A stretch of DNA of 62,862 nt from a bacterium HR28. Lineage in GTDB: Bacteria > Chloroflexota > Chloroflexia > Thermomicrobiales > Thermomicrobiaceae. Below are positions 35,510 to 44,433 of the stretch, one piece after another (position 1 is the first letter of the stretch; each line of letters starts with the position of its first letter). The position numbers and the translations under genes were made by a program. The notes below the pieces were generated by a model. The model was not told where the DNA came from and ran no database searches. It saw nothing but the letters and a program-made list of their open reading frames with translations. The stretch covers positions 1 through 62,862 of the forward strand of contig BEIE01000007.1 in the NCBI GenBank assembly GCA_002898255.1, read 5' to 3'.

Positions 35510-35911
35510 TCAGCTCGAACGGCGCTGCCGCTCGAGCTCTTTTTCAAACCGTTCCTGATCAGCAATACAACGCGCTGCCCACGGTACTGCCTCAAGCCGC
35601 TCGCGCTCGATCGGACGTCCACAGTCGACGCAGATTCCGTATCGGCCTTCTGCGATGCGGTCGAGCGCGAGAAGGACTTCGTGGAGTTCCTCCTCTAACG
35701 TTCTGAGCACCGTCTGCTGGTATTCGGCCATCGTCACATCGCTCGCAGCATCGGCCGGGTGACTGGCTACAGTGCCCTCGTCCGCTTGGCTTTGACCTTC
35801 GGCTGCTAGGAACCGCAGCCCCTGTTGATGTTGTCGCACGAGCTCCTCTCGGCGTTGCTCCAGCCTCTTCCGTATCGTCTCCAACCACTCGCGATCGCTC
35901 GTCATACTCAC
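35510..35911 (-). CDS. DksA/TraR-family zinc-finger-like regulator
   Basis: A 133-residue protein: a long N-terminal coiled-coil region (1-85, many Glu/Arg/Gln), then the C-terminal YGICVDCGRPIERERLEAVPWAARCIADQ. The usual zinc ligands are C-x2-C-x17-C-x2-C; here C94, C97 and C115 are present but the fourth position is Asp118. RNA-polymerase secondary-channel binding is the family role. The GTG start overlaps the treT stop (GTGA), so it is the last gene of the HPF-sigma-pncB-treT operon. Confidence 0.82.
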   Translation of the reverse strand: MSMTSDREWLETIRKRLEQRREELVRQHQQGLRFLAAEGQSQADEGTVASHPADAASDVTMAEYQQTVLRTLEEELHEVLLALDRIAEGRYGICVDCGRPIERERLEAVPWAARCIADQERFEKELERQRRSS

Positions 35912-37185
35912 GATGCCGTTCCCCCCGTATCGATGCCCTGACCAGTTGAGATCAACCGGGCAAACAACCGTAACTCATCGGCGACATAGCGTGTGACCAA
36001 GAAACGTTCGCGAACCCTTTGTCGCCCCAGCTGCCCAATCCGCCGCGCAAGCTCCCGGTTCTGCAACAACTCAATGACCCGCTCGGTAAACGTATCCTCG
36101 TCATCAGGATCGACGAGGTATCCTCCCTCCCCATCAGCCATCTGCAACGTGATACCACCACTCCGCCCAGCGACGACCGGCGTCTCCTTCCAGAGCGCTT
36201 CGCTCACAACCAACCCAAAGCCTTCACGACGCGATTTCTGCACAACCACCCATGCACAATGCTGAAAGGCATTGACCTCGACAAAGCTGATTCCTGTGAG
36301 GTTCGTCCCGACCAAGATGTCGCTGTCTTGCTCGGCCTGACTGCGAACTTGCTCGTAAATGCGCCATCCTTCCGGATCATCCAGCGCCATTGCCCCGATG
36401 AGAGCGAGTTGAAGACCCGGAACCTGCTCACGTGCGCGACGAAACACCCGAATGACACCGAGCGGATCTTTCCACGGGTCGAAGCGCGAGACTTGGACCA
36501 TCAGCGGCCGTTGGTTGTCCACACCGTACCAGCTGACGATCCGCCGGCAGAGAGACACCGGCAGCGGAAGGTTCTTTGGACTCAGCGGATCGATACCTGG
36601 CGGGAAAATTTCGACCGCCCGTCCACGCAAGGCAGGCAGCACGAAGTCCGCCAATGTGAAGACCAGAACGTCATAGCCCTCTAACCACGGAAGGAGAAAC
36701 GCTTCGGCAGCCGGATCTGGCTCAGACGTATCGATGTGACAACGCCACACCCACCGGGCTCCCTCTCGCGGCGCGAAGGCCCGTATCGCAGCCGGCTGCG
36801 GATCGTGAACAACAATGATATCGTAGTCTGAAGGGATGGTAGCAGCATTCGCTCGATTGTTCAGGAGGTAGATTTCCTCGACGTCTGCCGTGGAGACAAA
36901 GGATGCGCCCTGTAGGCCGTTGTGGAGCGCCTTGGTCACTTCAAAAAATCGACTGTCACCGGAAATGACCAGCCAGTCCACTGCTAGCCCAAGTCCACAC
37001 TCGAGCGCGACGCTCGAGCGGAGAAGTTCAGAGACTCCACCTCCATACGGGGTGGCGTTAATGTGCGCCACACGCAATCCCTGCAGTTGGCGTCCAAGCT
37101 CGGCCAGCTCCTCGACCTGACTCTCGGGAGCCACCTCACGGTATGCATCCAGCTGCACTGGCGCCAAGCGGACGCGGTGGAGCAT
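35908..37185 (-). CDS. treT: GT4 glycosyltransferase, trehalose synthase TreT-like
   Basis: A 425-residue GT-B protein: N-terminal HINATPYGGGVSELLRS (acceptor-site Gly-rich loop), IIVVHDPQP, WRCHIDTSEPD, FPPGIDPLSPKN, then the donor-site half with QVSRFDPWKDP and KSRREGFGLVVSEALWKETPVV (E-x7-E motif). These blocks are those of TreT, which makes trehalose from an NDP-glucose and glucose. It is 2 bases downstream of pncB and overlaps the DksA-like gene. Trehalose is a compatible solute in thermophiles. Confidence 0.85.
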   Translation of the reverse strand: MLHRVRLAPVQLDAYREVAPESQVEELAELGRQLQGLRVAHINATPYGGGVSELLRSSVALECGLGLAVDWLVISGDSRFFEVTKALHNGLQGASFVSTADVEEIYLLNNRANAATIPSDYDIIVVHDPQPAAIRAFAPREGARWVWRCHIDTSEPDPAAEAFLLPWLEGYDVLVFTLADFVLPALRGRAVEIFPPGIDPLSPKNLPLPVSLCRRIVSWYGVDNQRPLMVQVSRFDPWKDPLGVIRVFRRAREQVPGLQLALIGAMALDDPEGWRIYEQVRSQAEQDSDILVGTNLTGISFVEVNAFQHCAWVVVQKSRREGFGLVVSEALWKETPVVAGRSGGITLQMADGEGGYLVDPDDEDTFTERVIELLQNRELARRIGQLGRQRVRERFLVTRYVADELRLFARLISTGQGIDTGGTAS

Positions 37186-37187
37186 CG

Positions 37188-38552
37188 CTAGAGCCCCTCG
37201 CGCTGCCTCACCAAATGCTCCGCTTCACGCTGTCGTCTTTGCAGCCGCTCGCTCAGTCGTACTGGATAGCTGCCAGTCGGCGACAGCGACCGCAACCAGT
37301 CTGGCAACCGCGCCATCTCTTCCCGATGGTGTTCTCGCAGATCGGCCAAGCTTGGCAATTCCACAATTGTTCCGCCACGCATGACCGGTCGAAGCAAGGG
37401 AATCCAGTCCGGTCCAGGCGGTGGTTCGTCTCGTAATGCAATCATATCTTCGCTATACCGCCCGTCCGGTCCCACACGGCGCCAAACTTGTTTCGCCCCA
37501 ACCAGTGTCCGTTTCCCTGTACTGAGCTTGAGCACTGGCTGGCCCTCGTACTCGACGAGTTTGTACGCCATATCGGCTAGTGGCGCATCAGCGGAAGTGC
37601 CCAGCCGCGACCCTACGCCATACCCGTCGATCGGAGCCCCAGCTGCCTCCAGTGCTGCGAGCTCGTACTCGTCCAACCCGCCGCTGGCGAAAATCTGAAT
37701 GTCAGGAAATCCTGCTTGGTCGAGAATTTGACGTACTGCCCGGCTCAAACTTGCGAGATCACCACTGTCCAAGCGAACTGCACGAACCCGTCGCCCCTCC
37801 TGCGCGAGTTCGCGAGCAACAATGACTGCATGCTCCGCGCCCCGGAGCGTGTCATAGGTGTCAATTAACAGAATCGGATCACCAGGGTAGGTCCGAGCGA
37901 AAGCACGAAACGCTTCAAGTTCCGAGGGGAAAGACTCGATATAAGAGTGGGCGACAGTTCCGGACACCGGGATGCCGTATCGTGCTCCCGCAAGAACATT
38001 GCTGGTCGCGGCAAAACCCACCAAATACGCAGCGCGCGCTGCTGCCAGTCCCGCGTCCAGGCTGGGAGTACGCCGTAAGCCGAAATCGACTAGCGTCTTT
38101 CCCGGCGCTGCCAGAACACAGCGAGCTGCCTTGGTTGCCACGAGTGTCGGATAGTGGATCGCATTCAGGACGAGCGTCTCGATGATCTGCGCCTGGTCAA
38201 TGGGCGCTTCGACCTCGAGAATCGGCTCCTCGGGGAAAATCACGGTGCCTTCGCGAACCGCCCAAACATCTCCTTGGAAGCGAAACGACGCCAACGAATC
38301 AACGAACTCAGGTCGCAGCACCGGTAACGTGCGAAGATAGGCACGCGCCTCGTCGTCGAAGCACAATTGCAGTAAGCGCTCCAAGAGCTCGTTCACCCCG
38401 GCGACAACGAGAAAATGCCGCTGTTCGGGGAGTTTCCGCACATACAGGCTAAAAACGGCTCGACCGTGCCGACCGAGCGCATGGTAACTTGACGCCATCG
38501 TGAGCTCGTACAGGTCGGTCGAGAGCGCGATTTCATACGGACTCGGATCCAT
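37188..38552 (-). CDS. pncB: Nicotinate phosphoribosyltransferase
   Basis: A 454-residue protein: STDLYELTMASSY at the start, FSLYVRKLPEQRHFLV, FPEEPILEVEAP, VDFGLRRTPSLDAGLAAARAAYLVGF, GTVAHSYIESF (catalytic/phospho-His region), DTYDTL, VRLDSGDLASLS and IFASGGLDEYEL. It salvages nicotinate to NAMN using PRPP. It follows the sigma-like gene by 27 bases and is coupled to treT. A C-terminal Arg/Glu-rich extension is present. Confidence 0.93.
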   Translation of the reverse strand: MDPSPYEIALSTDLYELTMASSYHALGRHGRAVFSLYVRKLPEQRHFLVVAGVNELLERLLQLCFDDEARAYLRTLPVLRPEFVDSLASFRFQGDVWAVREGTVIFPEEPILEVEAPIDQAQIIETLVLNAIHYPTLVATKAARCVLAAPGKTLVDFGLRRTPSLDAGLAAARAAYLVGFAATSNVLAGARYGIPVSGTVAHSYIESFPSELEAFRAFARTYPGDPILLIDTYDTLRGAEHAVIVARELAQEGRRVRAVRLDSGDLASLSRAVRQILDQAGFPDIQIFASGGLDEYELAALEAAGAPIDGYGVGSRLGTSADAPLADMAYKLVEYEGQPVLKLSTGKRTLVGAKQVWRRVGPDGRYSEDMIALRDEPPPGPDWIPLLRPVMRGGTIVELPSLADLREHHREEMARLPDWLRSLSPTGSYPVRLSERLQRRQREAEHLVRQREGL

Positions 38553-38579
38553 CTCGCCCCCGATCGGCCAATCACCCTC

Positions 38580-39278
38580 CTACGCTTCCAACTCCTGTCG
38601 CCGTTCACGAAGGAGTTCGGCAAGAAATGCCCGGCTCGCTTCGACAATACGTCCAACCTGCTCGGGCGAGACCCCCTCTGCCTGCGCGATCTGATCGTCC
38701 GGCCATCCGTCGACCTTGAGTAGGAAGACCTCGCGCCACGTTTCCGGCAGCCGATCCAGCGCCTCATCCAGAATCCGCTGTGCCTCTTCTGCCAGGATCA
38801 CATCCTCAGGAAGCTGCGCTGTTGGATCGGCGAGGATGTCAATTAACCGGACCACCTGATCCGGCCACTCATCCCCTTGATAGGCAACAGGTTCTTCGAG
38901 CGATCGTTCATGTTCGATCCGCCGCCGTTCTTCTTCGACGAGCTGGCGGACGACGCGCCGTGCAGTTCGTCGCAGCCAGCGAAACAGGCCTCGCTCTGGA
39001 GCCTCCCGCCAATGTTGCAGGGCTCTGACCAGAACCATGTCTGTCACATCCTGGTCGGTGAGGACACCAGAGGGGACCACGCCGAAGGCGACAAATCGTC
39101 CAATCTCGCGACGCACGAATCGCCGCAACGGGCGGTAATGCTCGACAAGTTGCAGCGCGAGCCACTCGCGACGCGTACGCCCTTCGCTCGTCACCTCTTC
39201 TGGATGCCGCTCCAGATGTTGCTGGAGCCTTGTGAGGAGCTTCTCACGTTCGACATCCATCGATTCTGGCGCACTCAT
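38580..39278 (-). CDS. ECF-like sigma factor
   Basis: A 232-residue protein: region 2-like helices (LVEHYRPLRRFVRREIGR ... DQDVTDMVLVRALQHW ... FRWLRRTARRVVRQLVEEERRR) and a region 4 helix-turn-helix (LDRLPETWREVFLLKVDGWPDDQIAQAEGVS) are both visible, with an acidic linker. The N-terminal ~35 residues are extra. No anti-sigma gene follows; the next gene is pncB. The start overlaps the HPF stop (ATGA), so it is made with the hibernation factor. Confidence 0.75.
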   Translation of the reverse strand: MSAPESMDVEREKLLTRLQQHLERHPEEVTSEGRTRREWLALQLVEHYRPLRRFVRREIGRFVAFGVVPSGVLTDQDVTDMVLVRALQHWREAPERGLFRWLRRTARRVVRQLVEEERRRIEHERSLEEPVAYQGDEWPDQVVRLIDILADPTAQLPEDVILAEEAQRILDEALDRLPETWREVFLLKVDGWPDDQIAQAEGVSPEQVGRIVEASRAFLAELLRERRQELEA

Positions 39279-39691
39279 TGCTCGCCCCCGGTTGTCGCCT
39301 CTCTCGTCTCGCCGGTCTCACCCTCTTCTTCTGGCGGAACTGCTTGCGGCCGAGCTAGCCCGGGGTGGAGTCGAGCCCGTCGGATGAACGGCTCATTGCG
39401 AATCTTCGCCAACTGACGCTCCAGTTCATCATAAAGATCGGCAAACGCATCACGAAGCGCCTGCGCCGGATTCTGCCCCTCCCCCTTCGCGGCAATGTCC
39501 GGCCCGGGGATCCGCAAGTGAAGACGGGCAACATACGTATCGCTACGCTGCTTGTGCTCCAGTGTAATATCCAGCAACTTCAGATCATCTTCCAGATCGG
39601 CTAACTTCTTTTCCAAAATTCGAATCTCGCGCTCGACAACGTGGTTCACCTTGTCTTGGCTCACTCCGAGATCGTGATATCGAATCCGCAT
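39275..39691 (-). CDS. hpf: Ribosome hibernation promoting factor (short HPF/RaiA, sigma-54 modulation family)
   Basis: The ATG at 39691 has GGGAGGA 7 bases upstream. 138 residues: one HPF beta-alpha-beta domain (1-95) with RIRYHDLGVSQ, VEREIRILEKKLADLEDD and HLRIPGPDIAAKGEGQNPAQALRDAFADLYDELERQL, then a Pro/Glu/Thr-rich tail rather than the dimerising domain of long HPF. It binds the 30S subunit in stationary phase. It is the first gene of the leftward five-gene operon. Confidence 0.85.
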   Translation of the reverse strand: MRIRYHDLGVSQDKVNHVVEREIRILEKKLADLEDDLKLLDITLEHKQRSDTYVARLHLRIPGPDIAAKGEGQNPAQALRDAFADLYDELERQLAKIRNEPFIRRARLHPGLARPQAVPPEEEGETGETREATTGGEQ

Positions 39692-39854
39692 GCGCCTTTC
39701 CTCCCGCATTCCCCCCACCGGTCACGAACCGGTCAGTGTCTTTGAGGATACTATGGATCGGCCCAAATGCCGATCTCCCCATCGCGCCCCACCCGCGGTA
39801 TGCTTAGCGCTGCTGGATACTCGGATGAGGCAACCGGAGGGAGGGTGTGTCGCC

Positions 39855-40286
39855 ATGAGCATCACCGCATGGAATCCCTGGCGCGAACTCGAAGCTGTGC
39901 GCGAGCGGTTCGATCGTCTCTTCAGCGAACTCGCCCGCTGGCGCGGTGGTGAGGAACTCGGCATTCCGCTCGATGTGCAAGAGACTGATGACGCGATCAT
40001 CGTCCGAGCTTCACTCCCCGGCGTCCGCCCCGAGGATATCTCGGTCGAATTGCGTCAAGGTGTTCTCACCATCCGCGCCGAAACGCGAGAGGAACGCGAA
40101 GAGTCAAAGGGAACTTGGCACATCCGTGAGCGGCGTGTCGGTAGCGCATACCGGGCAATCACGCTTCCCGCTCCCGTTCGGGAAGATGAAGCGCAGGCGA
40201 CCTACGAACATGGCGTGCTCGAGATTCGTATTCCGAAAGCAGAAGCAGCAGAGCGCAGACGAATTCCTGTGCAGGTTCGTAGCTGA
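39855..40286 (+). CDS. Hsp20 / alpha-crystallin small heat-shock protein
   Basis: The ATG at 39855 (MSITAWNPWRELEAVRERFDRLF) has GGAGGG upstream; the open frame runs further back without a site. 143 residues with the alpha-crystallin domain (residues ~45-135): VQETDDAIIVRASLPGVRPEDISVEL, VLTIRAE, and the AxxxxGVLEIRIPK signature near the end. ATP-independent holdase. It is divergent from hpf with 163 bases between starts; the two may be co-induced by stress. Confidence 0.92.
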   Translation: MSITAWNPWRELEAVRERFDRLFSELARWRGGEELGIPLDVQETDDAIIVRASLPGVRPEDISVELRQGVLTIRAETREEREESKGTWHIRERRVGSAYRAITLPAPVREDEAQATYEHGVLEIRIPKAEAAERRRIPVQVRS

Positions 40287-40298
40287 GGGAATGCGACC

Positions 40299-40322
40299 GG
40301 GCGCTGGGAATCCCCAGCGCCC
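40299..40322. terminator. Hairpin between convergent hsp20 and nrdJ
   Basis: A 10-bp GC stem (40299-40308 with 40313-40322) and AATC loop between two convergent genes; no T run on the plus side, so the termination function is inferred from position. Confidence 0.5.
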
Positions 40323-40349
40323 GCGCCGTCCTCTTGCGTGCGGTCCGTA

Positions 40350-42119
40350 TCAATACTGTTGTTGCGTCTCAGGTACCGTGTCCTCCCCCATGCAACTCAA
40401 GCAGTGTCCGAGGACTTGAAGAACCTGCCCGCGTGGAGCTCCCTCCCGATAGACAGTCACCCCTTTACAATCCAGCTCGTGTGCCAGGAGAAACGCTCTC
40501 CGCACGTCCTCGCGCGTCGCCTCATGAGGCAGATTGATTGTCTTGCTCACTGCGTTTTCCACATGGCGCTGAACCGCCGCCTGCACCCTCAGATGCTCTT
40601 CGGGCGTGATCTCTGTTGCAACCCGGAAGAGTCGACGGAGTTCTTCAGGAAGGTCGGTGCGATGTCCAATTCGCCCGGTCAGCTCAATGTCCCGAATCAG
40701 TGCCGGATCGTATTTGCCAAGCCGAGCGAGTTCACGCAGAAGGAGCGGGTGGGGTTCGACCACACCGACGAACTCCCCAACGTGCCGATACGCGAGCGCG
40801 TACAGTGGTTCAATCCCGCTACTGCAGCCGGCAATGATGCTGATGCTTCCGGTCGGTGCCACGGTCGTGACCGTCGCATTACGACGGGGCGGCTCACCTC
40901 GCGCAGCATACCGACTGAGGGGAAAGTTCGGGAACGGACCGCGTTCCCGGGCGAGTTGGCGACTCGCCTCGACGGCAGCCGATTGCACAAGTGCCATGAG
41001 CCGATCCGCCAGCGCAACCGATTCATCCGATCCATAGGGTATCCGCATCGCGAGCAAGACATCGGCAAAACCCATAATTCCGAGGCCGACCTTTCGATTC
41101 GCTCGGCAGATCGTCTCGATCTCCCGCTTCGGATAACGTGACACTTCAACCATGTTGTCCAAGAATCGCAGCGCAGTCTGCGCTGCTCGCCAAAGACTCT
41201 CCTCATCGATCACTGCGCGGTCATTCTGTTCAATCACAAACGCCTTCAGGTTAAGGGAACCAAGCACACACGCCTCCCAAGGGTGCAAGGGCACTTCGCC
41301 ACAGGGATTCGTTGCCTCGAGTGGCCCAAGTACGGGAACCGCATTGTCTCGCTGGATTCGTTCATAAAAGAGTAGGCCTGGATCTCCAACTTCCCATGCC
41401 GCGTCGACCATTTCGTCGAAGAGGTCACCAGCATTCGCCCGTGTGAATGGCTCCCCTGTGCGTGGATTGATGAGATCAACCTCTCGACGAGCGATGGCTG
41501 CCTCTAGGAAACTATTAGTCACGAGGACCGAAAAGTTGAAGCGCGAGAACACGGCCGGATTGCGCTTTGCGTTGATGAACTCCCGGATATCGGGATGATC
41601 GCAACGTAACACCGCCATATTCGCGCCGCCGCGGACGCTCTCTGTGGCGATCACATCACTCGCGGTGTCAAAGATCCGAATGAACGACACCGCCCCCGAT
41701 GATGGTCGCCGCGTCGATCGCACTAGATCCCCACGCGGACGGAGGTGTGAAAACGAAAACCCCGTTCCTCCACCCGTTTGCTGGATCTTGGCTGCGTCAC
41801 GGATCGCCCCGAAGATACCATCCAGCGAATCGGGCACTGGTAGAACGAAACAGGCAAACAACTGCCCGAGCTCGGTCCCCGCGTTGATCAATGCTGGTGT
41901 GTTAGGGAGGAAACGCAGCGACGTCATCAATTCAAAGAACTCTTCAGCGACCTCCTCGCTTTTCCTCCCACGCGGAAAAGCATCTTCTGCCGCGGCAACT
42001 GCTCGTGCTACGCGCCAAAACAGCTCCTCTTCCGTTTCAATCACCTGTCCCTCTTCGTTGCGGCGCAGATAGCGCATACGCAACAACGAGCGAGCTGATT
42101 CGCTCAACGCCAAGCTCAT
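40350..42119 (-). CDS. nrdJ: Adenosylcobalamin-dependent (class II) ribonucleotide reductase
   Basis: The ATG at 42119 follows GGGAGG by 7 bases, giving 589 residues. RNR barrel blocks: FLPNTPALINAGT, FACFVLPVPDSLDGIF, QQTGGGTGFSFSHLRPRGD, ATNPCGEVPLHPWEACVLGSLNL (NPCGE with the radical Cys and acidic residue), TVAPTGSISIIAGCSSGIEPL, and a C-terminal CLSCMG redox Cys pair. No ATP-cone is seen at the N-terminus. It makes dNTP precursors without oxygen dependence and needs B12. Confidence 0.93.
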   Translation of the reverse strand: MSLALSESARSLLRMRYLRRNEEGQVIETEEELFWRVARAVAAAEDAFPRGRKSEEVAEEFFELMTSLRFLPNTPALINAGTELGQLFACFVLPVPDSLDGIFGAIRDAAKIQQTGGGTGFSFSHLRPRGDLVRSTRRPSSGAVSFIRIFDTASDVIATESVRGGANMAVLRCDHPDIREFINAKRNPAVFSRFNFSVLVTNSFLEAAIARREVDLINPRTGEPFTRANAGDLFDEMVDAAWEVGDPGLLFYERIQRDNAVPVLGPLEATNPCGEVPLHPWEACVLGSLNLKAFVIEQNDRAVIDEESLWRAAQTALRFLDNMVEVSRYPKREIETICRANRKVGLGIMGFADVLLAMRIPYGSDESVALADRLMALVQSAAVEASRQLARERGPFPNFPLSRYAARGEPPRRNATVTTVAPTGSISIIAGCSSGIEPLYALAYRHVGEFVGVVEPHPLLLRELARLGKYDPALIRDIELTGRIGHRTDLPEELRRLFRVATEITPEEHLRVQAAVQRHVENAVSKTINLPHEATREDVRRAFLLAHELDCKGVTVYREGAPRGQVLQVLGHCLSCMGEDTVPETQQQY

Positions 42120-42642
42120 CGCCACACCTCCCGAGATGTTCGGTCGCCTGTATCATGCCATTCGAAAGCGTCACGATGGAGTGGCCCGCGATGCAGTCTG
42201 CAACCACAAAGGCCAATAGTGACCAACATCTCCCACTCCTCCAAAAACTTCTGGGACACCTTCTGTCACGTTATCGTTATCTCAGCAAGCTGGCCACTGC
42301 CCTGCTCAAAAAGACTCATCAACGGCTCATTCCCGTAGCCGGTAGGAGCCGGAAGTTCGCCTCTTGCAGGCTGCTGGTCACGCTTGCTAGGCCACCCGCT
42401 TTGGTGACTTGGCACAACTTTCGCGTGCACTTTCTTGGCGTGCCCGATGACACGACTTCCATCCCGATCGAGCCGGCCTGTAGGGTACGTGCGTTCTTCG
42501 TAGCCTCCCGGTTACCAACGTTCCACCTGACAACGATGCGCCACGCCAGGCATCTGCGCTATGCGTGGTGTGGGCCATTGCGCAGCGGTCAGTATCGAGC
42601 TCCATTGCGTGCAGTCACTTAACTGACCGGAGGGATCTAACG
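42120..42642. other. Divergent intergenic region between nrdJ and the MBL gene
   Basis: About 520 bases. Presumed to hold both promoters; no clear -35/-10 pair, NrdR-box pair or B12 riboswitch core could be confirmed by eye. Short frames overlap but are not convincing. Confidence 0.5.
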
Positions 42643-43434
42643 ATGCGTCTTGTTGTACTCGGCGGGAGCGCCGCATGTCCAAACCCAGGACAGGGCTGTA
42701 GCGGGTACTTACTGTTGGAGGATAATACCGCGATGTTACTCGATTGTGGTCCAGGAACTCTTCCAGAGCTCCTGCAACATATCTCAATGGATGCACTGGA
42801 TGCCGTCATTATTACCCACCTGCATCAAGACCACGTTCTTGATCTCGTGCCACTGCGTTACGGTCTGAAGTATGCTCCTGGACTGAAGCGGCGGCGGCTG
42901 TCGGTCTGGTTGCCACCTGGCGGGCGCAGGTACCTGGACGAACTCGCTCGGGTGGTTTCGCTCGGTAGCGAGCGGAGCGATGATTTCTTCACGGAAACCT
43001 TCGAGATTCAAGAATACGACCCGGAGCGCCCACTTCAGGTACGTTCTTGGCGAATCCTCTTTCATCCCACCCGTCATTGGGTCCCCTGTTGGGCTCTCCG
43101 CGTCGAAGGTATGCAGTCGACGATCGCCTATCTGGCCGATACAGGGTGGGATAACTCCCTTATCCAGTTTGCGCAGGATGTCGATCTCCTCATCGTGGAA
43201 GCGACCCTACCACCTGATATAGAGAATGGCGCCCGGGAGGGACACCTTGATGCGGAGGAAGCAGGGCGGATAGCAGCACTCGCAGGTACGCGACAGCTTC
43301 TACTGACTCACTACTGGGCCACGCCAGAGGTGCCAACCGAGGTGATGCGAGCGACCCGCCACTTTGGTGGCCGAGTGTATTTAGCCCGCCCCGGTCTGAC
43401 TATTGACTTAGACGAACGGAGAGACCAACCATGA
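42643..43434 (+). CDS. MBL-fold metallo-hydrolase (RNase Z-like)
   Basis: The ATG at 42643 follows CGGAGGG. 263 residues with the metallo-beta-lactamase motifs: LLDCGPGT, ITHLHQDHVLD (HxHxDH), a His at THWVPCW, ADTG (bridging Asp) and LTHYW. The start LVVLGGSAACPNPGQGCSGYLL is of the RNase Z / phosphodiesterase-like subgroup, but the tRNase exosite is absent. Its stop overlaps the next start (ATGA, 43431-43434), so it is coupled to the peptidase. Confidence 0.85.
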   Translation: MRLVVLGGSAACPNPGQGCSGYLLLEDNTAMLLDCGPGTLPELLQHISMDALDAVIITHLHQDHVLDLVPLRYGLKYAPGLKRRRLSVWLPPGGRRYLDELARVVSLGSERSDDFFTETFEIQEYDPERPLQVRSWRILFHPTRHWVPCWALRVEGMQSTIAYLADTGWDNSLIQFAQDVDLLIVEATLPPDIENGAREGHLDAEEAGRIAALAGTRQLLLTHYWATPEVPTEVMRATRHFGGRVYLARPGLTIDLDERRDQP

Positions 43435-44348
43435 CTGAACTTGTTGTCCCAGGATTCCTCGTTGGCCATTGGACACACCCCTCTGGACGCACCGGTTGCA
43501 CGGTTGTCATCGCCGAGCGTCCTGCGCTGGCGGTCAGGGATGTACGGGGTGGAGCACCAGGCACGCGGGAGACGGAGCTCTTGTCGCCAGGTTGCCTCGT
43601 ACGGCACCTGGATGCTGTTCTTCTTACGGGCGGGAGCGCCTTTGGGTTGGCAGCCGCGGATGGTGTCGTCCGCTGGCTCCGCGAGCGCGGCCGCGGATAT
43701 CCGACGGACGTCATGGCCGTCCCGATTGTTGCCGCCGCTGTCCTTTACGACCTTTCGGCCCCAGATCCCGTCGTCCCGGATGCTGAGGCAGGTTACACCG
43801 CCTGCCAGGTAGCAGGCCCACATGGCTGGCGATCGGGTCGCATCGGCGCTGGTGCCGGTGCTACCGTCGGGAAGCTGCTCGGACGAGAACGGGCCACGCC
43901 CACAGGAATCGGCGCTGCGGTCGTTGCTATCGACAGCAACTCTGTTGGGGCATTGGCTGCTGTCAATGCGGTAGGAGAGCTCGTGGATCCATCGACTGGC
44001 ATCATCCGGGCTGGTATCCGCGCAGATGACGGGAGTTGGCTCCCCGCCCGGGAACTTATCCTGACAGGATCTTCTCTGTGGACTCAGCCCGGAACCAACA
44101 CCACGCTCGTGGTCGTCGCCACCGATCTGGCTCTTGATCAAAACGCGTTGATCCGCATGGCCATCGCGGCGCATGATGCAATTGCACGGACAATTCGCCC
44201 GGCTCACACGATCTACGACGGAGACACCGTTTTTGTTCTCGCACGTGAGGAAGCACCGACGAGCCCCGCCCAAATCCTGCGCATTGCAACAGCAACCGAA
44301 GTGGCCGTTGAACGCGCAATCCTGGCGAGCATCCAGGACAACAGGTGA
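43431..44348 (+). CDS. P1 family peptidase (DmpA/BapA-like, self-processing)
   Basis: A 305-residue Ntn-fold enzyme: VGHWTHPSGRTGCTVV, GGAPGTRETELL, VLLTGGSAFGLAAADGVVRWL, and the autocleavage site GTNTTLVVVATD with predicted cut between N223 and T224, Thr224 serving as the nucleophile (Ser in DmpA). AAHDAIARTIRPAHTIYDGDTVF is also conserved. Members are L-aminopeptidase/D-amidase/beta-aminopeptidases. Confidence 0.88.
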   Translation: MTELVVPGFLVGHWTHPSGRTGCTVVIAERPALAVRDVRGGAPGTRETELLSPGCLVRHLDAVLLTGGSAFGLAAADGVVRWLRERGRGYPTDVMAVPIVAAAVLYDLSAPDPVVPDAEAGYTACQVAGPHGWRSGRIGAGAGATVGKLLGRERATPTGIGAAVVAIDSNSVGALAAVNAVGELVDPSTGIIRAGIRADDGSWLPARELILTGSSLWTQPGTNTTLVVVATDLALDQNALIRMAIAAHDAIARTIRPAHTIYDGDTVFVLAREEAPTSPAQILRIATATEVAVERAILASIQDNR

Positions 44349-44433
44349 GTGTCACTGACCCACTCCGCGCCGACAGACGAGTGGTACACTATCCGCCACG
44401 AGACGGCCGCCTCGGTTCGGGAGTATCCCCGCG

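Noticed and set aside
42293..42299. GCCACTG on the plus strand upstream of nrdJ as part of a cobalamin riboswitch
   Set aside because: Wrong strand for nrdJ, too far from other conserved elements, and no B12-box could be found on either strand by eye. A covariance-model scan would settle it.
43431..44348. Minus-strand 320-codon frame (43311-44273) as a gene
   Set aside because: Antisense shadow of the P1 peptidase; Arg/Ser/Gly-rich without domain features.
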